Below are positions 22,171-34,414 of a stretch of 64,000 bases of DNA, piece by piece. The number at the start of each line of letters is the position of its first letter. Positions within the stretch are counted from its first letter, which is position 1. Origin of the DNA: Pyropia haitanensis (taxonomy: Eukaryota; Rhodophyta; Bangiophyceae; Bangiales; Bangiaceae); contig SDUX01000011.1 in NCBI GenBank assembly GCA_008729055.1, forward strand, positions 186,001 to 250,000, read 5' to 3'. The notes beneath the pieces were generated by a model. The model made no database searches. It had not been told where the DNA came from and was given only the letters and a program-made list of their open reading frames with translations. Position numbers and translations under genes: made by a program.

Positions 22171-23352
22171 ATGGCGAATACGTCGTCGCCGCCGGTGCCG
22201 CCGCGGGGGGAGCGCGGGTCGGAGCGGGCGGCCAACGTGTTTTTGGAGCGCCTCTACTCGACGGGCGAGGCGTACCGGTAGGTGGGGTGGGGGGTCCCGG
22301 CCGTGGCGTCGCCGCGGCCTGACCGATGCTTTCTGTGGTGTGGGAGGTCGGGCGCTGGGGGGCTGTGCCTGCTGCGTGCGTTGCGGGCAGTGGGGGTTGG
22401 GGGGGCGTGAACGGTCGGTACGAGAGCAACGCCTAGATGGCGCGGGCGACCTATTTTGGTGGACGCGTTGGGTCATTCTCACCGCTGGCTTCGTGGACAG
22501 GTCGCCTTGTCCTTGTCGTCCGTCCGGGCCGGTGCCACCTGGTCCTCCTTTGTTTTTTTTTTCCCCGCCCCGGTCCCCCCTTTTTGGTGTTGTTGTTGTC
22601 GTTGTGTGCTCGACGTGACGCCGCAGGCTGATGCACCAGATGAGGCGGGAACTCGACTCGTCCGGGTGGCGGGCGCGGGTCAAGGCCATGGCGCGCGAGG
22701 TGCGTCGCGCGGCTCTCCCGCTGGTTGGCTGCCGTCGCCGTGGGCACCGCGCCGCCGGGTTCGCCGCGCGCGTGGGCGCACTGTGTCCTTTATTCCACTT
22801 GGGGGGGTGGCTTGGGGGCGGGAGAGGGAGGTTGGCGGCGGCTTTGCTCACTTGTGCGCCCCCAGCCTTTGTCGTTGTGTTGGTCTCTATCCTTTTGGTT
22901 GATTGTAGGCTGCGCAACAACGAGAGCGGGCCGTCGACCATGACGGCGACGCGTCGCCCGCGACCGCGGATGAGCTCATCGTTGCGGTGGAGCAGGCCGC
23001 TCATGGTGCGTTGAGGGGGTCCCGTGAGTGTGTCACGCTCGCGCGCTTGCGTGCGGCTGTCTGGCCTCCTGTCCACTTGCTGCTTTCAGGGTGGGGGGGA
23101 GGGTGCGGGGGGAGTGGAGGAAGCGCCGCCGTGATGGTGGTAGGGGGCTCCGCGTGTGGCTGGCAACTGACCACCGCCCCTGTGTGGCCGCCACGCGCTG
23201 TGCGGGCCGCTCTGGGCGGGGCACCCCCCGCACGGACAGACGCGCTCCCCGACAGCCTTATGACTACCGTCGTCGGCGATACGCTCGCGTTTGTGCGGCG
23301 CCACGCGCCGCCGTCGCCGTCGTCGGCGCACCACCCGCCGGGCGAGTACTGA
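22171..23352 (+). CDS. ENY2: ENY2/SUS1 transcription and mRNA export factor, four exons
   Basis: ENY2/SUS1 is a small helical protein shared by the SAGA deubiquitinase module and the TREX-2 mRNA-export complex at nuclear pores. Proposed exons are 22171-22277, 22627-22699, 22909-23005 and 23240-23352, joined at GTAGGT, GTGCGT and GTGCGT donors and CAG/TAG acceptors, with phases 2, 0 and 1 that keep frame. The joined protein is about 129 residues and contains the family core: RRELDSSGWRARVKAMARE (compare the family's SGW/CGW segment), then a TADELIVAVEQ helix and ALPDSLMTTVVGDTLAFVRRH. The last acceptor is uncertain. The CAG at 23088 would also keep frame but inserts about 50 unrelated residues, and reading through intron 3 is likewise open. 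Three introns in so short a gene are notable in this intron-poor window. Confidence 0.83.
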
Positions 23353-26196
23353 GGCGCGCCAAGACTGACGGGGCGCCTTCTCGCGCGCCCCCCCCCCCCG
23401 CCCTGCGCCGTCGCTCCCGTCTTCACGTCCCGCGACCAAGCTGTGTCGCGGGTACCCGTGCCCATCGGTGGGGCGCGCTGTTTGTGTTGCCGTGTGGGGA
23501 TCTGCCAGGCGCCGCCGCCGCGCACGGCCTCGGCCGGCCGAGGCGGTCACCGGGGGGAGACGGCCTGCTGGCACGGCCGCGCGTCCGCCGCCGCTGTCAC
23601 GGTCGACCGCGGTGGCGGACGCGCCGTCCCCGGTGGGCGCGGGCGGGGGGGGGGGAGCGACCCGCCCGCCCCCGCGCCGGCGCTCGCCCTTGGGCGCAGG
23701 CGTTTCCGCGGCCGCGGGCCGGGCGGCCGCCGCTCTGTGGGCGCGCCCGGTGCGGCCGTGCGGGTGCCGCTGTGCGCCGACCCCGCTCGGGCAAAAAAAA
23801 AAAAAAACGAGCCCGCCCTCTTTTTCTCAGTCTCAGACGCCAGCAACAGAGGAGCACGGCGTGCGCCGCTCTTCAAGCCGACAGCGCACGGGCTCGGCGG
23901 CGGCACAGCCCCGCCGCCGCCGTGGCGGCCGTGGCGGCGGCTCTGGCAGTGGCGGTAGTGGCACAGGCGCCGCGCCTGACGGTGGGGCGCACGGTGGGGA
24001 AAAACCCCGTGGGGGGGGGAGAGTCAGAGGGGCCGCGGCATGGGCGGGGAGGGGGCGTTGGTAGCAGCTGCCGCTCTGCCCACGATGCGGGGGCGGCGCA
24101 GTGGATCTATCACCCTGCACCTTATTTTCGCCGATTGTCGATGCATGCACGTGCAAAAGCGTGTTTGGGCCGACATTTGGCCCTCGTGGCGCCTCGCCCG
24201 ACGGAGGTCGAAATCACGGCGGTGCACGTCGCCGGCATCCGAGTGCAGCGCAAAAATGCAGATCCATGTTTGGATGACATGGCGCCACGCGAAATCGACG
24301 CGCAAGTGTTTGCCAGTGCAACACTGCACACAGCAAGTGTGTCGCTCGTTCCCATCGTACAGAATTTTGGTTGTTCTGCCGAACAATACACACTCTTGTC
24401 GCGCAGTGGCACACGTCCGAACAAGGAACTGGCTTGACGAGACAGCGACGAACCTCGATGGACACACAGACCACCCCCACACGACGCCACTGTCTTAGAC
24501 CACCTACCCACAGCCACCCCCTTGGCCGCGTCCACCGCCTACGCCCCGCCATTGGCGCTCTACGACCCACATGCCGACGGGGGCCTCGCCGCGTGCACCT
24601 AGACGCCTCACGACCCCCATCGCGGCTGGCATTGCGACCAGATGGCCGGGAGTCCAACTAATGTGGATGACCCGCGACAGCCGAGGCGACTGTGGTGTTT
24701 GGCGCCACTGGGGACGACCACGACGCGGGGCTATACACCCCCCCACATATCAACTACCAATGTTCACAGTCTCCTTTGGTGCACCCAGGCCCCAACGTCG
24801 GTCTGCAGGTGTAACGACACGCAGGGAGTGTCGGGGGAAGCGTGCGGTGGGGAGGGTGGAAGGGGGGGAGAGTGGAAGGGGGGGGGATGGAAGGGGGGGA
24901 GGGCGTCGTCCCGTGCGAGTACTGCGTGCTCGCGAGCGCATGGTTGATCGCGCAACGGCGCGCGCGTTTCTGGGGCCGGAGGGCACGGCCGGCCGCCTTT
25001 CGAGGCACGCGACACACATCGGGGCACGAGAAGAGTTTGGAAGAACATCTGGGTGCTCGCGTCTTTGCAAGCGCCTGGTATTTAACAGCACCTTCCGCTT
25101 GTGATGTCAAACATGGATCGAACGCGCAATGAACGTGCGAGTCGAAAATGTCAGGCCATGCACTTTCCGTGTTACAAGAAAAGTGCAAATCCGTGTTTGG
25201 AAAAACGTATCTCCCTGGGGACATCCGAGAAAGCTCCACTTTTTACATGACGAGAACGACTTCGTCGTCCTCATGGTCGTGGTCGAGAAAAAGAAACTTT
25301 CTGGTCTGTCCTCCGCTCGTAGCGCCGCCGCGAGTGCTTTTCTGCACGAAACCCTCCCCTCCTTGCACGGCGGAACACGGCCGATTGGGGCCCGATGCGC
25401 GAAAATGTGGGTACACGGTGTTAGATCCACTGCGCGGGGAGACCGCGCCGCTGGGGCGAGCACGGCGCGCCCGCCCTTGCCCCATCCTCTCGGAAGGACA
25501 TGGATGCGCTACTGCAAAGCCAAAAAAAAAACGACAACACGGCCTTTGCGGGGATTAACTGACAAATAGGAGGTCGCTCGTCGGACCCAACCCAACGGAA
25601 ACAGGATGCCCTATCACCCCAAACAACTATTTTGGACGTTAATAAAATCTGAGACGTGTGTGTAATTCCGGGACCGGTGGACCAGCCGAGAGACCGCTAC
25701 GTCTGACGCTGACGCTTGATCCCCATCTCGCCGCTGGCCGACGAAAGGATCCGCCCCCTGCCCGATCTGCATCGCCTTTGCCCTCTCGCCACGCGTGTCC
25801 CGCCCGTGGCCCAACGGCCGGCCCCGCACCCTCCACAACTGCCCCTGACACTGACTGTCCAGATGTGTCCCTGCACCCCAGATCGGGGCTGCCGATGGCC
25901 GACAGAGGCAGGGCGGGCGGGGGGCGGCGGCGGCCTTTGCTCCGCCCCTCGTGCCTGACAGCGTCCCGTCCCCCCCCCCTTCCGACAATGTGGCAGTGCC
26001 TGACGCAGGGCAGCGCCGCCGCGGCCCCGTCTGCCAGTGCCAGGATGCCATCCCGGCCGCGCCACCTCCGCGCTGCCCTGCACGCGGGAGACGGCGGCTG
26101 CCCAGCGGCCACGCCACCCGCGCGCGTCCGTGGCACGGCCACCGCGCCGCCGCGGCGTGCCGGCCGGCCGCGCCGCCGCGTTGGCCGCGGCGTTGC

Positions 26197-26234
<38 letters not shown>

Positions 26235-27047
26235 CGGTCGCCGCCGCCGCGCGGGGGTCGCGGCGGCCGCCGGACAAAAAAAGAAAAAGGAACCGGAGCC
26301 GCTCCCGCCCCGTCGCGCCCGCCCCCGCGCCGCGGCTGTACCCACCCGGGGTCCCCCCGTGCTCTCTCTAGTGCGCCTGGCGGGGGGGGGGACTGGGGCG
26401 GAAGCCCCCGCCGCGCCGCCGCCGCCGCCGCCAACGAGGTGTGACGATGCACGTCGGCGGCCGCCGCGCGCTGCCGTCGGCCGCGCGTGGCCTGCCCGAC
26501 GCGCGTCGGCGTCGTGCCGCGGGTGCCGTCCGCCTCCCACTGCCACCTCACCTCTTTTCTGTCGCCCCTTCACCCCCCCCCCCGGTTCGTGTCTACCACC
26601 TTTCCCCCCCCCCCCCGCCCCCCCCGTCCCCCCCTCCCCGGTGCTGCAAGAAAAGGCGGGGGGGGGGGGGGATGACGCTGATCCAGCGACGGGCGGCGGC
26701 GGCGCCCAACGCGGCTATACGACGCCGCGCAGGGGAGCGCCGCGTGTGGAGGGGGGGGGGGGGGGCGGCGTGGGGTGCGTGGGCAACGCACGCGTCGGCG
26801 GTAGCCGCGGCGAGGCGGCGGCGCTGCCACGCTGTGTTTGCACTGCTGTTGTTGGGCAGGGGTGGGTGCGGGGGGGGTGTGGCAAGGGGGAAGGGGGAAG
26901 GTGCGTGGACCGCCGCGGCCAGGGGGGGCGCCGCGACACCCCGACGCCGCGGTGGCCACCGCGGCGGCACCACGGCGGCCACCGTGGCGGCTACCACGGC
27001 GGCCACCACCAGTCCCCTTCCCCTCCACGCCCGCGGCACCCCCAGCC

Positions 27048-27105
27048 CGCCCGCCCGCCCGCCCGCCTGCCCGCCCACACGACCGCCCGCCCGCCCGCCC
27101 GTGCC
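27048..27105. repeat. CCCG-type tetranucleotide repeat
   Basis: Imperfect CCCG/CCGC units repeat over about 58 bases in intergenic DNA upstream of the Cys-rich gene. Confidence 0.7.
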
Positions 27106-27520
27106 GCGCCGCGCCCGCGCAGTGCTGGTGGTCGGCCGACGCGCGGGTGGCGGGGTGGCTCCCTGCGCGTGGCGGCGCTCGCGCCGCGGCGACGGCCGCG
27201 GCGCCCACGTCACGCCGGCAGCCGCGGGCGGGTGCGCCGTTGCTGCACGGGACTGTGACGGGAGCGGCTGGCGGCGTGGGGGGGGGGGGGGGGTGCGCCC
27301 CGCCGTCAGGGATGCTCTGGAGGGGGGCGGCTCCGTGGTAGGCGCGGGCGCGCGCGGCGGGCAGGATAAAGGCGGCGGCAGGGCAGAGGGAACGAGCAGC
27401 CCGCCCCTCCATCCAACAGCCCGGTACACCGCAGACCGCCTCATCCACCCGCACGGCAGCTGCTCTTCTTCCTCTGCCGCCGACGACGTTGCACCTCTTT
27501 GACTTTTCCGCTTGCAGCAG

Positions 27521-27590
27521 TCACTCCCCCCCCCTCCCCCCCCCCCCTCTCTCCACCGCACCCCCTCCTCCACGCCACCCCCCCTTTGTC
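27521..27590 (+). promoter_or_regulatory. CT-rich tract upstream of Cys-rich protein start
   Basis: A C/T-dominated tract ends just before the ATG at 27598. It is of the same kind as those before other genes in the window. Confidence 0.4.
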
Positions 27591-27597
27591 CCCAACC

Positions 27598-28898
27598 ATG
27601 ATGCGGTCTGTGGCGTGCACGGCGGCGGTGGCGGCGGCGGTGGCGGTGCTCACCGGCGCGGCGACGGCGACGGCCAACGACGTGGCGGCGTCGGCCAAGC
27701 AGTACGGCCACAGCAGCTGCTACCAGCAAAAGTACAAGTGCGGCGAGGACTACAGCAAGTGCACCTACGAGTACGGGGTGTGCGTGCAGTTTGGGTGCCA
27801 CAAGGACGTGTCGTACTCGTGCCCCTACGAGGCGCGCGAGAAGTACGACTGCCTCAAGAAGGTGGACGAGACGTACACGGTCACGGAGCGCAAGAGCTAC
27901 CAGGACACCCAGTGGGTAAAGGGCGGGTGCGAGAAGGACGGCAAGATCAAGTACGACTGCAACAAGACGTACGACGAGGCGTGCAAGAAGCAGCGGGAGG
28001 TGTCGTTCCGGTGCACCAAGACCCGCACCGTGGACTGCCAGAAGGAGGAGGACGCAACGTGCACGCGGCGCAAGTACAAGCAGTGCTTCCACCCGTCCAA
28101 GACCGAGAGCTACCCGTGCACCAAGTACTACAAGAAGGAGGTACGTGCGGGGGGGCGGCGGACGGGCGGACGGGATGGGGGGGAGGGGTGGTTGGTGGGG
28201 GGTGGAGCGGGCGGGGGACGGCGTCCGTCTGTTGCGGCGGCTATCTGGAGCGCACGCCGCGCACTGGCGCCGGGGGTGGGGCGGCAACGGCTGGCCACGG
28301 CGCGAGCCGAGGAGCGAGCGACCGGGGCTGATGGCTGACCCTGCTATGGCGTGTCCGGTCCCTGTTGATGGTCTCTTTGTGGCTCTGTTGTTTCTTCTTG
28401 GTTGTGATTTTTTTCCTCCCTCAGGTCTACTGCTCCAACGGGTCGTCGTACGGCTATGACGGCAAGAAGTGCTACGAGAACATTGCGTACCAGGGCACGT
28501 GCACCAAGCAGGTGGGCGGCGGCAGCTACGACTGCAGCTACGACGAGAGCTACCCGTGCAAGAAGAAGTACGACGCCAAGTGCGAGCAGTCGTTCGACGC
28601 GCTGTGCAAGCGCACCGAGACGTACGACGCCAAGTGCTCGGTGACCAAGTGGGTGGGCGGCGGCTGCGAGAAGGACGGCAAGGTCAAGTACGACTGCAAC
28701 GTGACGACGACCAAGTACTATGACGAGCAGGTGCAAAAGACGCGCACGGTCAGCAAGTGGGTGCCCGGCGGGTGCGAGCGGACGGTGACCAAGCCCAACA
28801 CGTGCACCAAGCGCGAGTGGGACAGCAAGTGCTGCGCCAAGAAGGAGGACAAGAAGACCTGCGAGGACAAGTACTGCACCAAGACCGTGTGCAACTGA
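27598..28898 (+). CDS. Cys/Lys/Tyr-rich secreted repeat protein, two exons
   Basis: Exons 27598-28140 and 28425-28898 flank an intron with a GTACGT donor and a pyrimidine-rich CTCAG acceptor, in phase 0; the protein is 338 residues. It starts MMRSVACTAA with a hydrophobic stretch and an ALA-type region that fit a cleaved signal peptide (cleavage near residue 25). The mature chain is packed with Cys, Lys and Tyr at short regular intervals. A repeated block, W-V-x-G-G-C-E-K-D-G-K-x-K-Y-D-C-N, occurs once in exon 1 (about 27910-27965) and once in exon 2 (about 28650-28705), with a degenerate third copy near 28765. N-glycosylation sequons (NKT, NVT) are present. Many disulfides or Tyr cross-links are expected, so an extracellular-matrix role is plausible. 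I recognise no named family. Two ATGs are adjacent; I used the first. Confidence 0.82.
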
Positions 28899-30044
28899 GC
28901 AGCGAGAGGGCCGGGCGGTGGGCTGGGGGGTAGCCGTTGGGTAGGCCGAGTCGACCTTGATTAGTGGGGAGGGACGAGGCCGGGCGAGCGGGGGGGGGGG
29001 AACCCCCACGCCTGCCGTGCCATTGACATCGCCGTAGCGGGTCTATAATTTATTTTTCCCGTACACGGCGCGCACGACCCGCCGGCGCGACCCGCGCTCC
29101 GCGCTGGGACGCCCGCGCGGGACCTGTGACCAACACCGCGTCACGGCAGGCAGAGAAACAAACAAAAAGATAGAGGTCTTTTGCACGCCGCGCGACAGCA
29201 CCGGCCGCTGGGTGCAAAGCCGCTGCGCAGCGGGAGGGGGACGCGGGCGGGGGCAGCCCGCGACGCTGTGGCCCTGCGGCCGTGGCCGGGGCGGACGCCG
29301 GCACGCGGCGTCCCCCCCCCCCGCCGGTGGCTAGCGCCTCGTGTCAGCGGCGGCCGACCGCCGCGACGCGCTCCGGAGAGGGGGCCACGCAGCCTGTCAA
29401 TGGCGGCGCAGCGGGGAAGGGACAGCCGCCGCCCCCACCGTCGGCACCGCCCGGCACGCCGCGACGGCGTGGCTCACTGGTAAGCGTGTGAAGCAGCCCG
29501 ATGCGGCGGCACACGCTGGCGCTGCGACGGTGGCGACGCCCCTTGAGAGGGGGATTGGGAACGGGGGGGGCGGGGGGGGGGGTGGTCGGCAAGGACGGTT
29601 GGGTTGGGGGGGGGGAGGCGCCGTCGTGGCTGCCCCGCCGGCGGCTAACCCTATCCCGCGTGGTCTTGAGGAGGTGCGCTGGTGTGGGGGGTGGCACACG
29701 CACGGGCTGCGACGGCTGACGCCCGCCTGGGGGGGGGGGCGCATCCCACCGAGTGGGTCTGGTGGCGGGGCGCGCCGCGTGGGGGGCGGCACCGTGGCGA
29801 GGTCCGCGGCGGCGGCCATCGGCGGCGGCACGGTTCTCTATGCGGGTACCCAAGCAACCGCCCGGTCAAAAAACAAAATACAGCAACGCGGCTGCACGCG
29901 TGTCGAGTGAACGCCTCTACGTACGTATAGTCATGTATAAAAGCGCGCACTCCACCGGCGCGGTGGCAGGCACACCACGGCCGGCGGGTGCCGCTGGGAC
30001 ACTCCCCCCCCCCCCCCCCCCCGTCTCTCCCACGTCACCCCCCC
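28899..30044. other. Intergenic, 3' flanks of convergent genes
   Basis: No gene is supported. An AT-rich patch follows the Cys-rich gene at 29040-29060 (TATAATTTATTTTT), and a consensus TATA-like TATAAAAG lies at 29936-29943 with no rightward gene after it. G tracts of about 10 occur at 29570-29582 and 29612-29620. Confidence 0.5.
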
Positions 30045-32766
30045 TCACCACCGCACAAACCGCACGCGCGGCCACGAGCGCACCACCGTCAGCCCCCGCA
30101 TGCCCGTCACGCGCACCTTCAACGCAAACGGGCGCCCCCACCGCACGCGGCGCCACACGAGCGGGCGCCCCCCCCCCCCCACCCCCCCAATACAATACGG
30201 AAACGAGCCACCGCGGCGTTCAAACGCGCCGCCCACAAACCAGCGCACCCAGCGGACGTCGCCGCCAACGTCCGCGACGATCGTCACCACCCGCCCCGGC
30301 CGCACGCGGATGGGTGCGCGCCAGTTGACGTGCGCGCGGCGGGCGAGGACGGCGCCCGTGACGGGGTGCAGCTCGAGGAGGCTGATGCCGTAGAGGACGG
30401 CGGCCACGTCGGGGGTGACCGCGGCAAAGGGGCGGAGCTTGGTCGCCGTCGCGGGGTTGGGCAGCGCGGGGAGCGCGCGGGGGAGGATGTGGGGGGGGTT
30501 CATCCACCAGGCCGCGACGGGGATGGGGCGCCGCCGGTGAAACGCGGCGGGCTACTCGGTGTTCCGGGCGGGGGGGGGGAACAAAGCGAGACGGCGCACG
30601 CCCCGGCAACGCCACAGCCATGGGGGGAAGAGCCGGGAAGCGACAGCAGCGAGCAGGAACCGCTCCGAGACAAAAACGCGCGACGGACAGCAGCGTGGTT
30701 AGCTGCCGCACCGCTAGCGACACCACATCGGCTTCCCGTACCAAGCGACGCGCGCCCGCGACGGGACCGCCACGCAGACCGGTCGGCGTGCACCGGCCAG
30801 CCCGCTTTTCGAGCGGAGCTCCCTCCAACCTGCTTCCCCTCCTCCCCTCTTCCCCCGCCGTCACCCCCTTCCACCCCCGCACGGCCTTCCGTACCTTCAA
30901 GTGTCCCCCATTGAACTGGTGACACGGCTCCCGCCAGCACAGGCCTAGCTGGTTGACGCTGCTCCGGCACCTCCCCGGCCGCCCGCCCGCCTCGCCCGAC
31001 GCGTCAAACGACGGGCGGTGTGTCGCCTTCATCCGCGGGCCGCCCTTGATGCGCACGTAGCTGCAACGCGCGACGCACGTCGGGGCGGGTGGCAGCAAAG
31101 AAGCAGCGCGAGGAGTCAGAGCGTGGGCGCCACCGAGAGTGGGGGAACGAATCGTGTGAGTGGGAGAGAGCCCGGCGGTGGTGGCGCGCAGTGTGGGCGG
31201 CACGTGGGTAGCGTCGGCCCGCGGCGTCGCGGTCAGTGCCACGGGAGCCGTGGCATGGTGCCCGTGCAGCTAGGTTGCCATGAAGCTGCGGCCGCCCGCC
31301 TCTCCCTCAAACGCACAAAGCCCCAAACTCTCCGATCGCCACCCACCAGGCCACAGGCCGTCACCTCCCAAAAGCAGTGCCCGTGGCACCAAACACGGAT
31401 GTGCAGTTGCCCCAGCACCCCACCGCCGACACTCGTCGCCGCTGTCGTCCTCGACGCCCACCCCCCACCACCCGCTCCCCGATTCGTGTCGCCCATCACC
31501 CCCCTCTCAACGTCCCCGACTCCACGTCATTCCAACGTCATCCGCTCCCACGTACCTGCAGTCATAGTAATCGCCGAGCGCGGCGTTGAACCCCTTGCCA
31601 CGATCGAGCCCCCCCCACCACGCAAACCCCAACACGTACAGGCCGTCTGGGTAGACGGCCGGCAGCCGCACCTTCCGGCGGTAGTAGAGCTTGTCCCGGT
31701 CGTACTTGCAGTCCCGGTACGTCTCGCGGCGGCCACGGCAGCGCGTGGCGCCAACGTCCCAGCACGAGTAGTGGAACGCCGCGCGGGTGTGGAAGTGCGC
31801 GTCCATCGCGCGGTCGGCGGGGACGAGGGACCAGCGCGCAAAGCCGCCTGTGCGTAGTGTTCAATGGAGCCGCAAGCAGTCGCGAGTCGGTGCCGATGGG
31901 GCGGCGGGAGCGTGACACGGCCGGGCAACAAGGGCGTGGGCGCAAAGAGGACAAAACAGACCAGCAAACATCAGAAAGAGCAGGGGAAACCGTCAGGCGT
32001 CGACTCGAGGCAGGGGCGGCACACCCTCCCCTTCACAACGCACATGGCGTCGCGTGGGTCACCATCGGTCCCATACCTAGGGCCCACCCGTGCTCTCCCC
32101 CCCTGAGCAGGCGCCCTCCACAAGACCTCACCGTCCGGCGCCATCGCACATAGCACGCGGCCATGCCCGCCACAGGTCCTCGCCGCCCCTTCCCCCTCCA
32201 GCTGCTGCCCTGCTCGCTCTGCCTTCCCCCCCCTCACACGTCCGTCCCCTCACCGTTCCCCCCTCCGCTCGGCCCGACACCAACGTACCCTCGTGGTTGT
32301 TGCGCGTGTACCGCACCTCGATCAACGCCCCCCGCGTGTACGTGGTCGTCACCTGCGGCTGCCGCGCGGACGTGGCGTCCATCGCCGGGCACGGCCCGGG
32401 GCACGACACCACGTGGCCGGGGCTGCCGCCAATACGGCAGCCCTCCATGGTCGACATGGACGGCGGCACCGTCAGCCACGTGTGCGCCACCGCCGGGGTG
32501 AGGAGGCTCACCACCGCCGCCGCCGCCGCCGCGACCGTGGCCACCGCCGCAGCCGCCGAGAGGGCGGGCACGAGCCGTCGCCGCCGCCGCAGCGGCGACG
32601 GCAACGGACCTGGTCGCCGTGACGGGGACCGTCGGGACGGCCACGTGGGGGAGGGGGGGGGCGCTCCGGTGGCGGCGGCGGCCATGGCCATGGTGGCAGC
32701 CGCGGGGGCCCACCGCGTAGGCAAACGCCAGCGGCTACCGCGGGCTGGGGCGGCGGGGTCGACCAT
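30045..32766 (-). CDS. Secreted LPMO-like (copper His-brace) protein with C-terminal accessory domain, four exons
   Basis: Proposed exons in reading order are 32766-32289, 31847-31556, 31060-30895 and 30551-30045, about 480 residues. All introns have GT..AG ends (GTACGT, GTACGT, GTACGG) and phases 1, 2 and 0 keep frame. After an Arg-rich leader and a hydrophobic segment, cleavage at TPAVA|HTW would expose His95 as residue 1, as required for a copper His-brace. A second His lies in RNNHEGG 63 residues later. Further LPMO-like features are RGALIEVRYT, FHYSCWD, an aromatic core LYVLGFAWWGG and DYYDCxYV, matching the closing aromatic-Cys strand (FYxCADV type) of chitin-binding LPMO families. Exon 3 adds a Cys-bearing segment. 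Exon 4 adds a beta-rich domain (VVTIVADVGGDVRWVRWFVGG) resembling an Ig-like or carbohydrate-binding module. Oxidative action on a wall polysaccharide is inferred; no copper ligand is proven. Starts at 32691 or 32685 are alternatives. Confidence 0.75.
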
Positions 32767-34380
32767 GGTGTGAACGCGCACCGCGGGGGGGGGGCGGAAG
32801 ACGGTGGCCGGCCGACAGGAAGCAACGCAGGGTGGTGGAGAAGGGACCACCGGGAGGACGTCGGGGAGCGCCGTAAATGGGGGAGGGCGGTGGAGCCGGA
32901 CTGGTGACGGCGGCGAAGGGAGGGGGTACCTACCGACGAGGGGGGGCGGTGGCGGAGCGTGCGTGGCAAAAAAAAAAAAAAATGGGGGAGAGTCGTGGGG
33001 GGGTACAGTCGTTAACGATGGATCGCGTCCCTGCCCCGGCGGCACGGGAGGCATGGGCGTGGACGGAGGCGGGGGGGGAGGGGGACCGCCACCGTAGCGG
33101 CACGCGTGGCCGGCAGCCTGCGGCCGCACGCGCCGCGTGCACCACCCGTACGGACGGGCCAGGCCGTGCAAAGGGGGCGGGGGGGCGGCCGCGCCGCACG
33201 CCGCCGGCCGCCCACCCCACACGCTGCCGAGGGACACGGCGGGGGGGGGGGGTCGCCGCGCCGGCAACCGGCGCGGCTGGCCGCCGCCGCCACGGACCGC
33301 TCAGCACGGTGACGCGAGCCGCCGCGGTGGCGGCGCCCTCCGCCCCCACCCCCCCCCCCCCCCCGCACCTCTGGGTGCCCCGCGCCGTTGCCGCCGTGGG
33401 GGCTTCTCCTTCTCTGAGGCCCGCGTGGGCGTGCGGGATCTGTGGAACCAGACGGCGGGAGTGGGGGGCGGCGGCGGGGGGTGCGGTCGGCCGCCGGCGC
33501 TGCCGTTGAGCGGAGAGCCGGGCGGCTGGCGGCGGCCGCGCGACGGTGCGGCGTCGGCCGAGTTTGGGCGGCCGCCGCCGCGGGCCGCGAGCGCAAGGGC
33601 GGCATCGGAAGCGGTCGCCCGGGTGTCTGCGTAGCGATGATAAAACATGGGATGCCTGCGGACCCATCAGAGGCGTGGATCGGACCAACGGGGCTTGGAC
33701 ACGTATAGGCGGTGTCACCAACGCGGATGCACCACCACAGACATGAATGCGCCGATCAAAGCCGTGCAGAACCGAGCAGCGTTGACAAAAAATACAAGAG
33801 AGACCGGTCTTCGACGCTTTTGACTCACGCATATTTGTGTACAAAAGTGTGCTCAACTAAGGCGACTTCATAAAAGCACTTGCATGTTCCGCCTTGAGTA
33901 TCAAGTCAGGAATAGGTCGCAACTTGAACCATGAATTCTACTTGAGCAGCGCAAAGCATCAAAAACAGACCGCCGCTCGGCGGCCGTGAGCCCACCCACA
34001 CTACTCAGCGTTGCCCACAAACCGCTGCCGTACGTCGCGGCCACTTCAGTGTATTGCACCAATGCTGGCAATGCAGATGACCTTCTTCAGCGAGAAGCAG
34101 CAGGACGTCTGTGAACGCTGAAGAGCGCGCCGGGTGATCATCCCTTTGCGGATCGCAAGCGTACACACTTGAACAGGAAATGCCTCTCACGCACGACACC
34201 AGGTACATGCGGTCTTCGAAGCCTCATGACGTGGGGCCGTGTGTGTTGCGACATGGGTGATGGCCACAGAACGCGTACAGGTCCCGGTCCGCTCACACTG
34301 CAGAGGCTCGACCCGAACTGGCTGGTGAGACACTAAGTTCATGGTGGCTTTCGTAGCTGCAAGTCAAAATCGACGAGACT

Positions 34381-34414
34381 GTTCTGGCGCTCAAGTTGTT
34401 CTGGCGCTCAAGTT
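34381..34414. repeat. 17-bp perfect tandem duplication
   Basis: GTTCTGGCGCTCAAGTT occurs twice in direct succession at 34381 and 34398. Confidence 0.9.

Larger units (their letters stand above)
23353..27597. other. Long gene-poor stretch
   Basis: I support no gene in these 4.2 kb. The segment at 24.1-25.6 kb is clearly less GC-rich than its surroundings and carries a short dispersed direct repeat. The flanks hold an A15 tract near 23791, a run of GCC triplets at about 26205-26232, GGCCACC/CACGGC repeats at 26945-27005, CCCG tetranucleotide repeats at 27048-27105 and several G or C tracts over 10 bases. Frames here lack recognisable domains. Confidence 0.5.

Noticed and set aside
24028..24437. 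Plus-strand frame in the AT-richer 24-kb segment
   Set aside because: No family; neighbouring frames on both strands are equally long, as expected for random sequence.
29936..29943. TATAAAAG box
   Set aside because: It matches a TATA consensus but no rightward gene follows; it lies in the 3' flank of the LPMO-like gene.
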